Of a stretch of DNA of 64,000 nucleotides, positions 25,481 to 33,480 are shown in pieces (within the stretch, counting starts at the first letter, position 1; every line of letters starts with the position of its first letter). Under the pieces are notes generated by a model. That model made no database searches and had not been told where the DNA came from. It saw only the letters and a program-made list of their open reading frames with translations. Made by a program: the position numbers and the translations under genes. This DNA is from Saccharopolyspora shandongensis (GTDB taxonomy: Bacteria > Actinomycetota > Actinomycetes > Mycobacteriales > Pseudonocardiaceae), in assembly GCF_900106995.1 (NCBI RefSeq), contig NZ_FNOK01000028.1, positions 55,429 through 119,428 on the forward strand. The letters are read 5' to 3'.

Positions 25481-26476
25481 TCAGGCGTGAGTGACGCTGG
25501 ACGCGGCAGCGAGAGCCGCGTTGGTGTCCGCGGCGGCGAGGTGGGCGTTCAGGTGGGCGCCGGCGAGGGCTCCGGTCGCGGCGGAGGCACCGACCTGTGC
25601 GGTCAGGTCGGTGGCGTTGCCCGCCACCCACACCCCCGGCACTTCGGTGGTCCCCGCCATGCCGGTGACGAAGCGGCGGCCCATGCCGCCTGGCAGGTCC
25701 TCCATCGGCAACCGCAGGCCGTCGAGCCCGTCCGCGCGAGCTAGCGTCGTGGTGACGACGGCGAGGACACGGCGCGACACGACGTGCCCGTCGGTCAGCA
25801 GCACGCCGGTGATGCCGTTCCCGTCGGACTGGACCTCGGCGACCGGGGTGTCGATGACGCGAATGCCACGGGCGGCGAACCGCGCGCGGGTGTCCTCATC
25901 CAGATCGATGCCGCGGGTGAAGTACACCAGGTCCTCGGTCAGCTGACGGAACAACAGCGCGTGGTGAACCGAGCCCGGGCCCACGGCCAGCACACCGATC
26001 GGTTCGTCGCGGACCTCCCATCCGTGGCAATACGGGCAGTGGACCACGCCGCGGCCCCAGTGCGGGGCCAGGCCGGGGATGTCGGGGAGCACGTCGCGCA
26101 GTCCGGTGGCGACCAGCACCCGGCGCGCCTGCACGAGGCTGCCGTCGGCCAGGGTGATGGCGAAGCGCGGATCTCCGTCGGCCGAAGGCACGGCCGGCGC
26201 GGCGGAGACCACCTCTCCGGCCACAAGCTGCCCGCCGTAGCGGCGCACCTCCTCCCTGCCTCGGCGCAGCAGCTCTGCGGGCGGTGTGCCGTCCAGGCCG
26301 AGCAGGCTGTGCACCCCCTCGGCCGGGGCGTTTCGGGGCGTCCCGCTGTCGATCACGACGACCGAGCGGCGTGAGCGGGCCAGCATCAGCGCGCCGTTCA
26401 AGCCCGCGGCGCCACCGCCGATCACCACGGCGTCGACGGTTTCCGCCGGTAGTGGGTCCGTCCTGGTCTCAGGCAT
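25481..26476 (-). CDS. Thioredoxin-reductase-like FAD/NAD(P) oxidoreductase
   Basis: 331 residues from the ATG at 26476, chosen for GGAGCCACCGCC upstream. An FAD-binding GGGAAGLNGALML lies near residue 20 and a redox pair HCPYCHGWE at Cys147-Cys150. The NAD(P) part is atypical: AVGPGSVHHALLF replaces a classical GxGxxA. The C-terminal VWVAGNATDLTAQVGASAATG is the second FAD motif. It belongs to the group of small TrxR-like proteins found with XRE regulators and methyltransferases in actinomycetes, where they often act on small disulfides or as dithiol oxidases. It is divergent from the XRE-cupin gene across 81 bases. Confidence 0.85.
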   Translation of the reverse strand: MPETRTDPLPAETVDAVVIGGGAAGLNGALMLARSRRSVVVIDSGTPRNAPAEGVHSLLGLDGTPPAELLRRGREEVRRYGGQLVAGEVVSAAPAVPSADGDPRFAITLADGSLVQARRVLVATGLRDVLPDIPGLAPHWGRGVVHCPYCHGWEVRDEPIGVLAVGPGSVHHALLFRQLTEDLVYFTRGIDLDEDTRARFAARGIRVIDTPVAEVQSDGNGITGVLLTDGHVVSRRVLAVVTTTLARADGLDGLRLPMEDLPGGMGRRFVTGMAGTTEVPGVWVAGNATDLTAQVGASAATGALAGAHLNAHLAAADTNAALAAASSVTHA

Positions 26477-26557
26477 GGCGGTGGCTCCTTCTTCACGTGC
26501 GTGGGGCTGCACCTCGACGGTAAGCACGGGTTGCGGCTTCGGCATAAGATCGTGCCC

Positions 26558-27148
26558 ATGACGCAAGACGATGGCGAGTTGGACGGCCTGGTACGCAAAC
26601 GCATCCGCGCTCTGCGGGTGGCGCAGGGCTGGTCGCTGGAGGAGTTGGCCACCCGTGCCCGGCTGAGTCCGTCGTCGCTCAGCCGGATCGAGAACGGCCA
26701 GCGCCGCCTCGCCCTGGACCAGCTCGTCACCCTGGCCCGGGCCCTGGACACCTCTCTTGACCAGCTGGTCGAGACGGACACCGACGACGTGATCGCCAAT
26801 CCGATGATCGATGGCACCCACGGCTTGATGCGGTGGCCGATCAAAGCGGAGCCCGGGATGACCGTCATGCGCCAGCGCATGACGAGCCCGCCACCGGACA
26901 ACCCAGCCAGCATGCGCGCACACCCGGGCCGAGAGTGGCTCGTCGTCCTCTCCGGCACAGCCGTCCTGATGCTGGGCCACCGCCGCTTCCGCGTGGAGAC
27001 CAACCAGGCCGCCGAGTTCCCGACCATGCTCCCTCACGCGATCGGCACCGCAGGCGGGCCGTGCGAGATCCTGGGCATCTTCGACCGCGAGGCCCGCCGC
27101 GGGCACCACACCGACAAGAAGGCCCGGCCGGACGCGGACCGATCATGA
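26558..27148 (+). CDS. XRE-type HTH regulator with cupin domain
   Basis: 196 residues from the ATG at 26558; an upstream in-frame start at 26501 would overlap the divergent promoter. The HTH is at residues 12-65 (RIRALRVAQGWSLEELATRA, then RLSPSSLSRIENGQRRLALD). A small cupin barrel follows (HPGREWLVVLSGTAVLMLGH, then FPTMLPHAIGTAGGPCEILG). Such regulators sense a small ligand in the cupin and usually repress a neighbour; the divergent oxidoreductase and the downstream methyltransferase are the likely targets. Confidence 0.85.
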   Translation: MTQDDGELDGLVRKRIRALRVAQGWSLEELATRARLSPSSLSRIENGQRRLALDQLVTLARALDTSLDQLVETDTDDVIANPMIDGTHGLMRWPIKAEPGMTVMRQRMTSPPPDNPASMRAHPGREWLVVLSGTAVLMLGHRRFRVETNQAAEFPTMLPHAIGTAGGPCEILGIFDREARRGHHTDKKARPDADRS

Positions 27149-27270
27149 CGACCGGCTGACGCCCCGGGTCTCTGTGGTCACTTGCGTGGTCAGCAACTCG
27201 AGCAGCCATCGTCTTGCCTCACGGGCAAGACTCCGTGCATCTAGCGCATGAGCGGCCTACTGTCGCCGTC

Positions 27271-28149
27271 ATGACGCCCACTGCGCAGGACCATGACGGC
27301 CCCCCGGGCCACCATCACGAACACGGACACGGACACCGGAACGACGTGGACGACCAGGCGGAAATCCTGGAGCTCGACGCGGAGGTCCTCGCCGAGCACA
27401 CCGCGTCCATCACCGCGTGGCTGCCCCTCGCGGCGAGCCCCCGCCAGATCGTGGACCTGGGGTGCGGAACCGGCGTTGGGACATTCGCGCTGCTCGCCCG
27501 TTTCCCCGAGGCGCATGTCACCGCCGTCGACTCGTCGGCCGACCATCTGCGTCGCCTGCGGGAAAAGGCCCACGGGCACGGGGTGGCCGACCGCGTGCGC
27601 ACGGTCCAGGCCGACCTCGACTCGACGTGGCCGAAACTCGGCGAGCCCGACCTGGTGTGGGCTTCGGCATCCCTGCACCACATGGCCGATCCCGACCGCA
27701 CCCTGCGCCAGGTGCGCGACACGCTCGCCCCTGGCGGACTGTTCGCCGTCGTCGAACTCGCCAGCTTTCCCCGGTTCCTGCCCGATGACGCCCCCGAGGA
27801 CCACCCTGGCCTGGAGAAGCGCTGCCACGCCGCGAGCGACCGTCGCCACGCCGAGCACGTACCCCACCGGGGGGCCGACTGGGGCGCCAAGCTGACCGCC
27901 GCCGGATTCACTCTCGAAGGCGAACGGACGATCACCGTCGACATCGAACACTCCCGCTCCATGGCGGTCGGCCGATACGCGCTCAGCGGCCTGCGACGCA
28001 TGCGCGACGCCGTAGCCGGTGTGCTCACGGCCGAGGACCTCACTGCGCTGGATCAGCTGCTAGACACGGGCAGCCCGCACAGCATCCTGCGCCGCAACGA
28101 CCTCGCAGTGCGCACCGAACGCACCGCGTGGGCCGCACGCCGCGTCTGA
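27271..28149 (+). CDS. Class I SAM-dependent methyltransferase with His-rich N terminus
   Basis: 292 residues from the ATG at 27271. The first 30 residues hold a His cluster (PPGHHHEHGHGHRND) that could bind a metal. The Rossmann core follows: IVDLGCGTGVGTFALLARF, then VTAVDSS, VQADLD, WASASLHHMADPDRTLRQVR and LAPGGLFAVVELASF. Substrate is unknown. It follows the XRE-cupin gene by 122 bases on the same strand and may belong with the oxidoreductase in a small detoxification set. No neighbouring metal transporter supports a metalloid role, so I leave the substrate open. Confidence 0.85.
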   Translation: MTPTAQDHDGPPGHHHEHGHGHRNDVDDQAEILELDAEVLAEHTASITAWLPLAASPRQIVDLGCGTGVGTFALLARFPEAHVTAVDSSADHLRRLREKAHGHGVADRVRTVQADLDSTWPKLGEPDLVWASASLHHMADPDRTLRQVRDTLAPGGLFAVVELASFPRFLPDDAPEDHPGLEKRCHAASDRRHAEHVPHRGADWGAKLTAAGFTLEGERTITVDIEHSRSMAVGRYALSGLRRMRDAVAGVLTAEDLTALDQLLDTGSPHSILRRNDLAVRTERTAWAARRV

Positions 28150-28216
28150 ATTCCACCCCACAGCCGCGCCAAGACAGCGTCGTGATTGCCCGACGGGCAG
28201 CCCCAAGCCCAACTCT

Positions 28217-28231
28217 TTGCTCCATAAGCAA
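28217..28231. promoter_or_regulatory. Inverted repeat upstream of the DUF1684 gene
   Basis: TTGCT-CCATA-AGCAA lies 89 bases before the DUF1684 ATG, in an otherwise gene-free 170-base stretch. It may be an operator. Confidence 0.3.
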
Positions 28232-28319
28232 GGAATTGTGCTTAAGACGCATGGCAGACGTAGGTTGATCTCAGGCGGACAGCGTTCACGCCACGGCAGG
28301 AAGAAAGAAAGGACATCTC

Positions 28320-29147
28320 ATGGATCCGGATCACGTTCCCTCGCACCAGCAGACAGCGAGCAGCGTGCCCGCCGACTACGAGGCGTGGCGCAAGGCCAGG
28401 TGGGACGAGATCGCCGGCCCGAACGGCAAGGCGAAGGTTGTCGCCAACGGCAGGGTGACCGGCTGGGATGCCCACGTCATCCCGGGCGTTCCCGGGCAGT
28501 GGCGCATCACCGAGGCGGGCGCCTTGACGATGTCGGCCGCTGCCGCCGACAGCGTGACGGTCAACGGCGAGGCGGTGAACGGAACGGCCGAAGTGCCTTC
28601 CGGCAGCGCTCTTGAATTCTCCGGGGGACGCGTGGGCTTTGCGGGAGGCGCGGGCGGGTTCTATGGCGTGGTCGTCATGGACCACGAGGCTCTCGCCCGG
28701 TCTGGCCTCAGCGGGATCGACACCTACCCCTACGACCCGGCCTGGGTCTTCGAAGGCGAATACCGAGCAGCTCCGGAGGGTCGCCGGATCGACGTGGGCC
28801 GCCTGACGACTCCCCGCAGCACGGAAGCCATCTTCGCGCCCGTCGACCTCGCCGTCTCCATCAACGGCACTGAATACGTGCTGTCCGTACTCGAAGACAT
28901 GCCGGGCCAGCGACTCGTGGTCTTCACCGACGAGACCAACGGAACGGAGACACCCGAAATCGGCCGCTGGCTGGTCCTGCCCCTCCTGGCCCCCGGCAGC
29001 ACCCTGACGGTCGACTTCAACCAGGCAACGCTCTCGCACCACCACCTGGCCCCGGCCGTGTTCACCTGTCCTCTCTCGCCTCCCGGCAACCACCTGCCCA
29101 TGCGAGTCGAGGCAGGAGAACGCGCTCTCGTCTACGCCAAGAACTGA
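28320..29147 (+). CDS. DUF1684 family protein
   Basis: 275 residues. The C-terminal signature of the family is clear: DFNQATLSHHHLAPAVFTCP, LSPPGNHLP and a final EAGER. Usually this reads DFN-x-A-Y-x-P-x-C with metal-like ligands; here the site is LSHHH. The N-terminal half has a YEAWRKARWDEIAGP helix and an FHA-like beta region. Function of the family is not established. It is cytoplasmic, as no signal peptide is present. It lies 50 bases before a SnoaL-like gene on the same strand. Confidence 0.8.
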   Translation: MDPDHVPSHQQTASSVPADYEAWRKARWDEIAGPNGKAKVVANGRVTGWDAHVIPGVPGQWRITEAGALTMSAAAADSVTVNGEAVNGTAEVPSGSALEFSGGRVGFAGGAGGFYGVVVMDHEALARSGLSGIDTYPYDPAWVFEGEYRAAPEGRRIDVGRLTTPRSTEAIFAPVDLAVSINGTEYVLSVLEDMPGQRLVVFTDETNGTETPEIGRWLVLPLLAPGSTLTVDFNQATLSHHHLAPAVFTCPLSPPGNHLPMRVEAGERALVYAKN

Positions 29148-29197
29148 GCGCCCCCGATTCCCGACAGGTCACACCACGCACCGAAGGAAGCAACGCC

Positions 29198-29566
29198 ATG
29201 AGCCAGGACCTCAAAGACAAGGCAATCACCTACCTCCGCCACCTGGAGAACCGGGAATGGGCCGATGCGCAAGCGATGTGCTCCGAAAAGGCCACCGTCT
29301 GGCACAACGACGGAAAGGGCGACTCGACGATCCAGGAGAACATCTCAGGCATGGAAGCCCAGATCGGGCCCATCCAGTCGATGCGCTACGACATCACCCG
29401 GCAGTTCTCCCAGCCCGACGAAGTCCTCCAGCAGCACGTCGTGAACGTGGTCATGAAGGACGGAGCGCTCTTCCGGGTCGACGCCGCCGTGTACTTCCGC
29501 TTCGAAGACGACCTCATCACCCGCATCGAGGAATACGCCAGCATGCCCAGCAACGACGCCGCCTGA
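29198..29566 (+). CDS. SnoaL-like (NTF2-fold) small protein
   Basis: 122 residues with the cone-shaped NTF2/SnoaL pattern: an N-terminal helix pair (AITYLRHLENREWADAQAMC), a first strand with ATVWHNDGKGDSTI, a helix, and long strands ending in AVYFRFEDDLITRIEEYAS. GAAGGAAGCAACGCC precedes the ATG. Members are isomerases, cyclases or ligand-binding proteins; the catalytic residues cannot be assigned. It is probably co-transcribed with the DUF1684 gene. Confidence 0.75.
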   Translation: MSQDLKDKAITYLRHLENREWADAQAMCSEKATVWHNDGKGDSTIQENISGMEAQIGPIQSMRYDITRQFSQPDEVLQQHVVNVVMKDGALFRVDAAVYFRFEDDLITRIEEYASMPSNDAA

Positions 29567-29595
29567 ACAAGCGGTACCCCCAGGCGTCACAGTCG

Positions 29596-29638
29596 CGCTG
29601 TGTCGCACCAGCCTGGTTCGAGCTGGTGTGACACAGCG
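29596..29638. terminator. Hairpin between the SnoaL-like gene and the M56 gene
   Basis: A 17-base arm (CGCTGTGTCGCACCAGC) pairs with GCTGGTGTGACACAGCG with one mismatch around a 9-base loop. It has no T run. It sits between two converging genes and probably stops both. Confidence 0.6.
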
Positions 29639-29750
29639 CTCCTCCTGGTTCACGCGGAAACCTCGACCGGCTGGCCGGGGCGCCATCAGCACCACCTGTT
29701 CCTACGTCCGCAGATCACAAGGCAAACCCGCCTGTCCCACCAAGGCGTCG

Positions 29751-30755
29751 TCAGTACGCGGAGTCCGTGACGCTCGCGCGTCCGGCGCAGATGGGTGTCG
29801 GGTCGGCGGTGGCACATGGGACGAGCACAGCCGCCGCCACAACGAGCGCAAGCAACGGCAAGGTGAGCGCAGCGACGATCCGCCAGCATGCCGAGCGCAC
29901 TGCCGCCCGGGGCTGGACTAGGCGCCTGACCCGTTCCGGAACGCCGGAACCCACCGCCGCGAGAGCTGTTTTCGGCACGCGGATGGTGGATTTCCGGTTG
30001 CTCGTGGCCATCACGGTCAGCGCGCGGGCCACCGCTCGATTCCCGTGTCGGCGGCCCGCCTGATCGTCAGCGATCCACTCGGCGAGACGGGCGATCTCCT
30101 GCGAAGCCGCCTTCAGCAGCGGCACGAAGGGAAAGGCGCGCGCGAGGATCGCCGCCCAGCCCAGCACGAGGTGGTGCTTCCCGCGCAGGTGAGCGATCTC
30201 GTGCGCGAGAACAGCATCTCGTTCGGCCGGCACGAGCCGGCGCAGTGCGCCTGTGGTGAGTACGACGGTAGAGCCTCGCCCGGGAACGCAGTACGCAGCA
30301 AGCTGCTCGGTTTCCACGACGGCAACCCGAATTCCATTGCGGACAATCGTGCCCGAGGACGAGAGCAGGGCATGCCGGTGCAGCTTGCGGTGCCGCCGGG
30401 TCTGCCGGGCATGGTGTGCGGCAACGGCGAACAGCCGCACTATCACCAGGACGGAACCGAGCAGTGCGATGGCAGCGGGCGCGTCGGCAAGGTCGCGCAC
30501 CCCGATGATCGCCAGCAGCGCGCGCAGGCAGGCGTGCAGCAAACCGGCGAGACCGAGGCCGCCGGAGAGTTGTGCCATCGCGGCGAGACCCGCGCTGATC
30601 ATCGATACGACCCACGAGGTGGCCAGCGTGGCCCAGAGGACGAGCCCGAGTCTGGGCGCCGCGGATTGCCAGCGTCGACAGGCTCGCATCAGGCGGGGTC
30701 CCCATGCGGCCAGCGCTGCGGTGTAGGCGAACAGCCCGATGAGCAGCGGTGTCAT
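29751..30755 (-). CDS. M56/M48-type membrane metallopeptidase (BlaR1-like sensor class)
   Basis: 334 residues from the ATG at 30755, which overlaps the BlaI stop (ATGA). It has hydrophobic helices near the N terminus (LLIGLFAYTAALAAWG; LGLVLWATLATSWVVSMIS), two more around residues 65-110, then the zinc site HEIAHLRGKHH with the third ligand region in EWIADDQAGRR, and a C-terminal helix. BlaR1-like proteins cleave BlaI-type repressors after a signal, but this one lacks a penicillin-binding sensor domain. It forms an operon with the upstream blaI-like gene and presumably relieves it. Confidence 0.85.
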   Translation of the reverse strand: MTPLLIGLFAYTAALAAWGPRLMRACRRWQSAAPRLGLVLWATLATSWVVSMISAGLAAMAQLSGGLGLAGLLHACLRALLAIIGVRDLADAPAAIALLGSVLVIVRLFAVAAHHARQTRRHRKLHRHALLSSSGTIVRNGIRVAVVETEQLAAYCVPGRGSTVVLTTGALRRLVPAERDAVLAHEIAHLRGKHHLVLGWAAILARAFPFVPLLKAASQEIARLAEWIADDQAGRRHGNRAVARALTVMATSNRKSTIRVPKTALAAVGSGVPERVRRLVQPRAAVRSACWRIVAALTLPLLALVVAAAVLVPCATADPTPICAGRASVTDSAY

Positions 30756-31111
30756 CGGTCCTCCGGCGTCTCGGCGAGCAGTTCCCGCAGCATCGCGGCT
30801 TCCTCGTCGCTGATCTCGTCGACGAACCTGAGGAACGTCGCGCGCGGGCTGTTGCTGGCCGCGAGCGCTTCCCGCATCAGCAGCGCGGCATGCTCGCTGG
30901 CCTGCAGGCGGGGGCGGTAGAACCAGACCCGGCCGAGCCGGTCGCGGTCGACCCACTGCTTGCGGTGGAGGTTCTCCAGCACGGTGGCCACCGTCGTGTA
31001 GGCGAGGCCGCGGTCGCGGAGTCCGTCCAGCACCTCCCGCACGCTCATCGGATCCGCCGCTTCCCACAGCAGGTTCATCACGGCCGACTCGAGTGGCCCC
31101 AGGCTGCGCAT
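30752..31111 (-). CDS. BlaI/MecI/CopY-family repressor
   Basis: 119 residues; GGGGGAG lies just before the ATG at 31111. The winged helix is typical (LGPLESAVMNLLWEAADPMS, then VREVLDGLRDRGLAYTTVAT and VLENLHRKQWVDRDRLG), and the C-terminal helices (PRATFLRFVDEISDEEAAML) are for dimerisation. It should bind the two dyads at 31310-31350, controlling the divergent DsbA/CcdA-like pair and itself. The signal could be copper, cell-wall or redox stress; the target genes point to thiol oxidation outside the membrane. Confidence 0.88.
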   Translation of the reverse strand: MRSLGPLESAVMNLLWEAADPMSVREVLDGLRDRGLAYTTVATVLENLHRKQWVDRDRLGRVWFYRPRLQASEHAALLMREALAASNSPRATFLRFVDEISDEEAAMLRELLAETPEDR

Positions 31112-31309
31112 CGGAACTCCCCCTTCCGGTCGGCAGGGTAGGTCATAGGCGCCCTGCCGCAGGCAGCCGGCAGCCCCGCGCCGAGCGCAGCCCGGCCCAG
31201 GGCGAGCAGAACCAGGTTGTAGTACGTGGGATAAGTGCCGGGCTGTCCAACCGCGCACCAAGACCTCGATCGTCTTGCCCGGGGCACCGAGAAGGCGCCG
31301 ACGCCGTGA

Positions 31310-31350
31310 TTCTACTATGCACAATAGAAATGCTACTAAGTTTGGTAGAA
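31310..31350. promoter_or_regulatory. Two adjacent BlaI-type dyads upstream of the DsbA-like gene
   Basis: TTCTACTATGCACAATAGAA (31310-31329) and TGCTACTAAGTTTGGTAGAA (31331-31350) share a TTCTAC-N8-GTAGAA-like design and are one base apart. The second ends 11 bases before the GTG start at 31362. The spacing allows two dimers to bind side by side. Confidence 0.6.
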
Positions 31351-31361
31351 GAGAGGTGGTT

Positions 31362-32072
31362 GTGGTGGCTTCGAAGGGCTCACCGGCGTTCCGGTGGGGG
31401 TTCGCCGCGTTGGTCGTGGTCGCCGTGGCGGCGCTGGCATGGGGCGCGTTCGGCGGCAGGCCGTCCCCGGAGTCGGCGCAACAACCCGCCGCGACCCAGG
31501 AGGACGACATCGCCGCGGTGTTGAAAACCCTGCAGCGGCGCCAGCCCGGTGACCCGTTCGCGATGGGGCGCACCGACGCACCGGTGGTGCTGATCAAGTA
31601 CGAGGACTTCCGCTGCCCGTTCTGCTCGAAGTTCACCGCCGACGTCGAGCCGGAGCTGATCAAGCGGTACGTCACCCCGGGGGTGCTGCGCATCGAATGG
31701 CGCGACTTCCCGATCTTCGGCACGGAGTCCGTGGAGGTCGCCAAGGCAGCCCGGGCCGCCGCCCGCCAGGGCCGGTTCTGGGAGTTCCACAACGCCGCCT
31801 ACGCGCGGGGCAACAACGGTCACAAGCCGTCGTTCCCGGAAGAAGTCATCCAGCAGGTGGCCCGCGAAGCGGGCGTGCCGGACCTCGCGAAGTTCAACGC
31901 CGACCGCAACGACCCGGCGATCATGCAGGCGATCCAGACCGACCTGGCCGAAGGACAGGCGCTCGGGGCGTCCAGCACCCCGTCCTTCCTCATCAACGAG
32001 CAGGCGGTGCTCGGCGCCCAGCCACTGGAGCAGTTCGTCACGGTGATCGAAGCGGAACGGACCAAGCCGTGA
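31362..32072 (+). CDS. DsbA-like membrane-anchored thioredoxin-fold oxidoreductase
   Basis: 236 residues if it begins at the GTG at 31362, which follows AGAGAGG; an ATG/GTG further up would run through the operator. One N-terminal membrane helix (FRWGFAALVVVAVAALAWGA) anchors it, with the rest outside. The DsbA-type core has APVVLIKYEDFRCPFCSKFT with the CPFC redox pair, a helical insert, and the cis-Pro in SSTPSFLIN. It would form or transfer disulfides in exported proteins. Its stop overlaps the GTG of the CcdA-like gene, so the two are translationally coupled and probably work as an electron pair. Confidence 0.88.
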   Translation: MVASKGSPAFRWGFAALVVVAVAALAWGAFGGRPSPESAQQPAATQEDDIAAVLKTLQRRQPGDPFAMGRTDAPVVLIKYEDFRCPFCSKFTADVEPELIKRYVTPGVLRIEWRDFPIFGTESVEVAKAARAAARQGRFWEFHNAAYARGNNGHKPSFPEEVIQQVAREAGVPDLAKFNADRNDPAIMQAIQTDLAEGQALGASSTPSFLINEQAVLGAQPLEQFVTVIEAERTKP

Positions 32073-32947
32073 CCATCGGCTACTTCGGCGCGTTCCTCGG
32101 CGGCGTGCTGTCACTGCTCAGCCCGTGCTCCGCACTTCTCGTGCCGGCGTTCTTCGCCTACGCATTCGCCGACCGGGTGCGACTGCTGCTGCGCACCGGC
32201 ATCTTCTACCTGGGCCTGACCACCACCCTGGTGCCGATGGGCGCGGCCGCGGGCTCGATCGGTGCGGTGCTCAACGAGCACCGCGACCTCGTCGTGCTGA
32301 TCGGCGGATCGATCATGATCGTGCTCGGCGCTGGGCAGATCTTCGGGCTCGGCTTCGGCTCCACGGCGGCGCAACGGCTCAGCGGGCGGATCAAGATCTC
32401 CTCGGCGCTGTCGGTGTACCTGCTGGGCACTGTGTACGGACTGGCCGGATTCTGCGCCGGTCCTCTGCTCGGCAGCGTGCTGACGATCGCCATGACTGGA
32501 GCCAACCCCGCCTACGGCGGGCTGCTGCTGGCCATCTACGCACTGGGCATGGCGGTGCCGTTGTTCCTGATCGCCGCTCTGTGGGACCGCTTCGACCTCG
32601 GGCGACGCCGGTGGCTGCGCGGCCGGGAGCTGAAGCTCGGCCCGCTCCGCGTGCACAGCACCACGCTGCTCTCCGGGCTGGTCTTCATCACACTCGGCGC
32701 GCTGTTCCTCGCCACCGACGGCACCGGATCCCTCGGTGGGATCGTCGGCATCGACGCGCAGTTCGCCGCGCAAACCTGGGTACAGCACGTATCGGCGCTC
32801 ATCTCCGACCAGCTGGTGGTGGTCGGAGTCGTGCTGCTGTTGCTGGCTGGGCTCGGCTGGGCGCTCCTCGCGACCCGCCGCAGCCACGCCACATCGAACG
32901 ACACTCCCGACGAACTCGACAACGAGCCCCACCGCGCGAAGGAATGA
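32069..32947 (+). CDS. CcdA/DsbD-like membrane thiol electron carrier
   Basis: 292 residues from a GTG overlapping the previous stop (GTGA). Six to seven membrane helices are seen. The first has GGVLSLLSPCSALLVPAFF, with the conserved Pro-Cys, and the fourth has YGLAGFCAGPLLGSVLTIA with the second Cys; these are the CcdA redox pair. It moves electrons from cytoplasmic thioredoxin to an exported partner, here most likely the DsbA-like protein. The C terminus is a short polar tail (RRSHATSNDTPDELDNEPHR). Confidence 0.85.
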   Translation: MTIGYFGAFLGGVLSLLSPCSALLVPAFFAYAFADRVRLLLRTGIFYLGLTTTLVPMGAAAGSIGAVLNEHRDLVVLIGGSIMIVLGAGQIFGLGFGSTAAQRLSGRIKISSALSVYLLGTVYGLAGFCAGPLLGSVLTIAMTGANPAYGGLLLAIYALGMAVPLFLIAALWDRFDLGRRRWLRGRELKLGPLRVHSTTLLSGLVFITLGALFLATDGTGSLGGIVGIDAQFAAQTWVQHVSALISDQLVVVGVVLLLLAGLGWALLATRRSHATSNDTPDELDNEPHRAKE

Positions 32948-32950
32948 GCA

Positions 32951-33400
32951 ATCGCTGCGGCGGCTCCGAGTGCGCTGGACAGCCGCCGGCGACCTGGTGC
33001 CGGTGTTCGACTTCGAGAACACCGGCGAGCCGCCGCGCGCGGAGAAGCCGAGCCCGGTTCCCGAGCCCGTCGACCGCTGGCACCCGAAGCCACCGGAGAA
33101 GCAGCGACTTCCGTTGCAGGAACACGGCAGGGGGACCGCGGGCGTTGCCGGACCGGCCCGCGGCGTCGGGCTCGGTTGCCGATGGCGTGATCGCGTTGCC
33201 ACTGGCCAACAAAGGTCGGCCTGCAGCGCACTTCGCGGTGTGCTCCTATGCCGAGGAGTTCCCCGAGCCGCTACACGTCGAAGTCTCCGGCGAGCACGTC
33301 GAGGCCTGCTGAATCTCAAGGAGTACGAGCCGGCGGTTCAGGGTTCGGACCGGTTCTGGTTCGAGCTCAGCGGTTCGACCGCGGGCAAGGCTGCGGCGGG
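32951..33400 (+). pseudogene. Phospholipase C (bacterial, phosphatidylcholine type) 3' remnant
   Basis: Three pieces in two frames match the C-terminal part of Plc proteins. They are WTAAGDLVPVFDFENTGEPP followed by KQRLPLQEHG, then ASGSVADGVIALPLANKGRP and AAHFAVCSYAEEF, then LKEYEPAVQGSDRFWFELSG. The first corresponds to the WRR-x-x-x-GDLTSAFDF region and the second to the DUF756 C-terminal beta domains. The catalytic N-terminal two-thirds is absent and at least two frameshifts are present. It begins right after the CcdA-like stop. Confidence 0.7.
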
Positions 33401-33480
33401 TGGACGTCACGACGCGTCCGAACGACCGCACCAGACGTCTGCGGCGGCAGTGCGGGTGAGAACGAGGATGGGCGTTCTGG

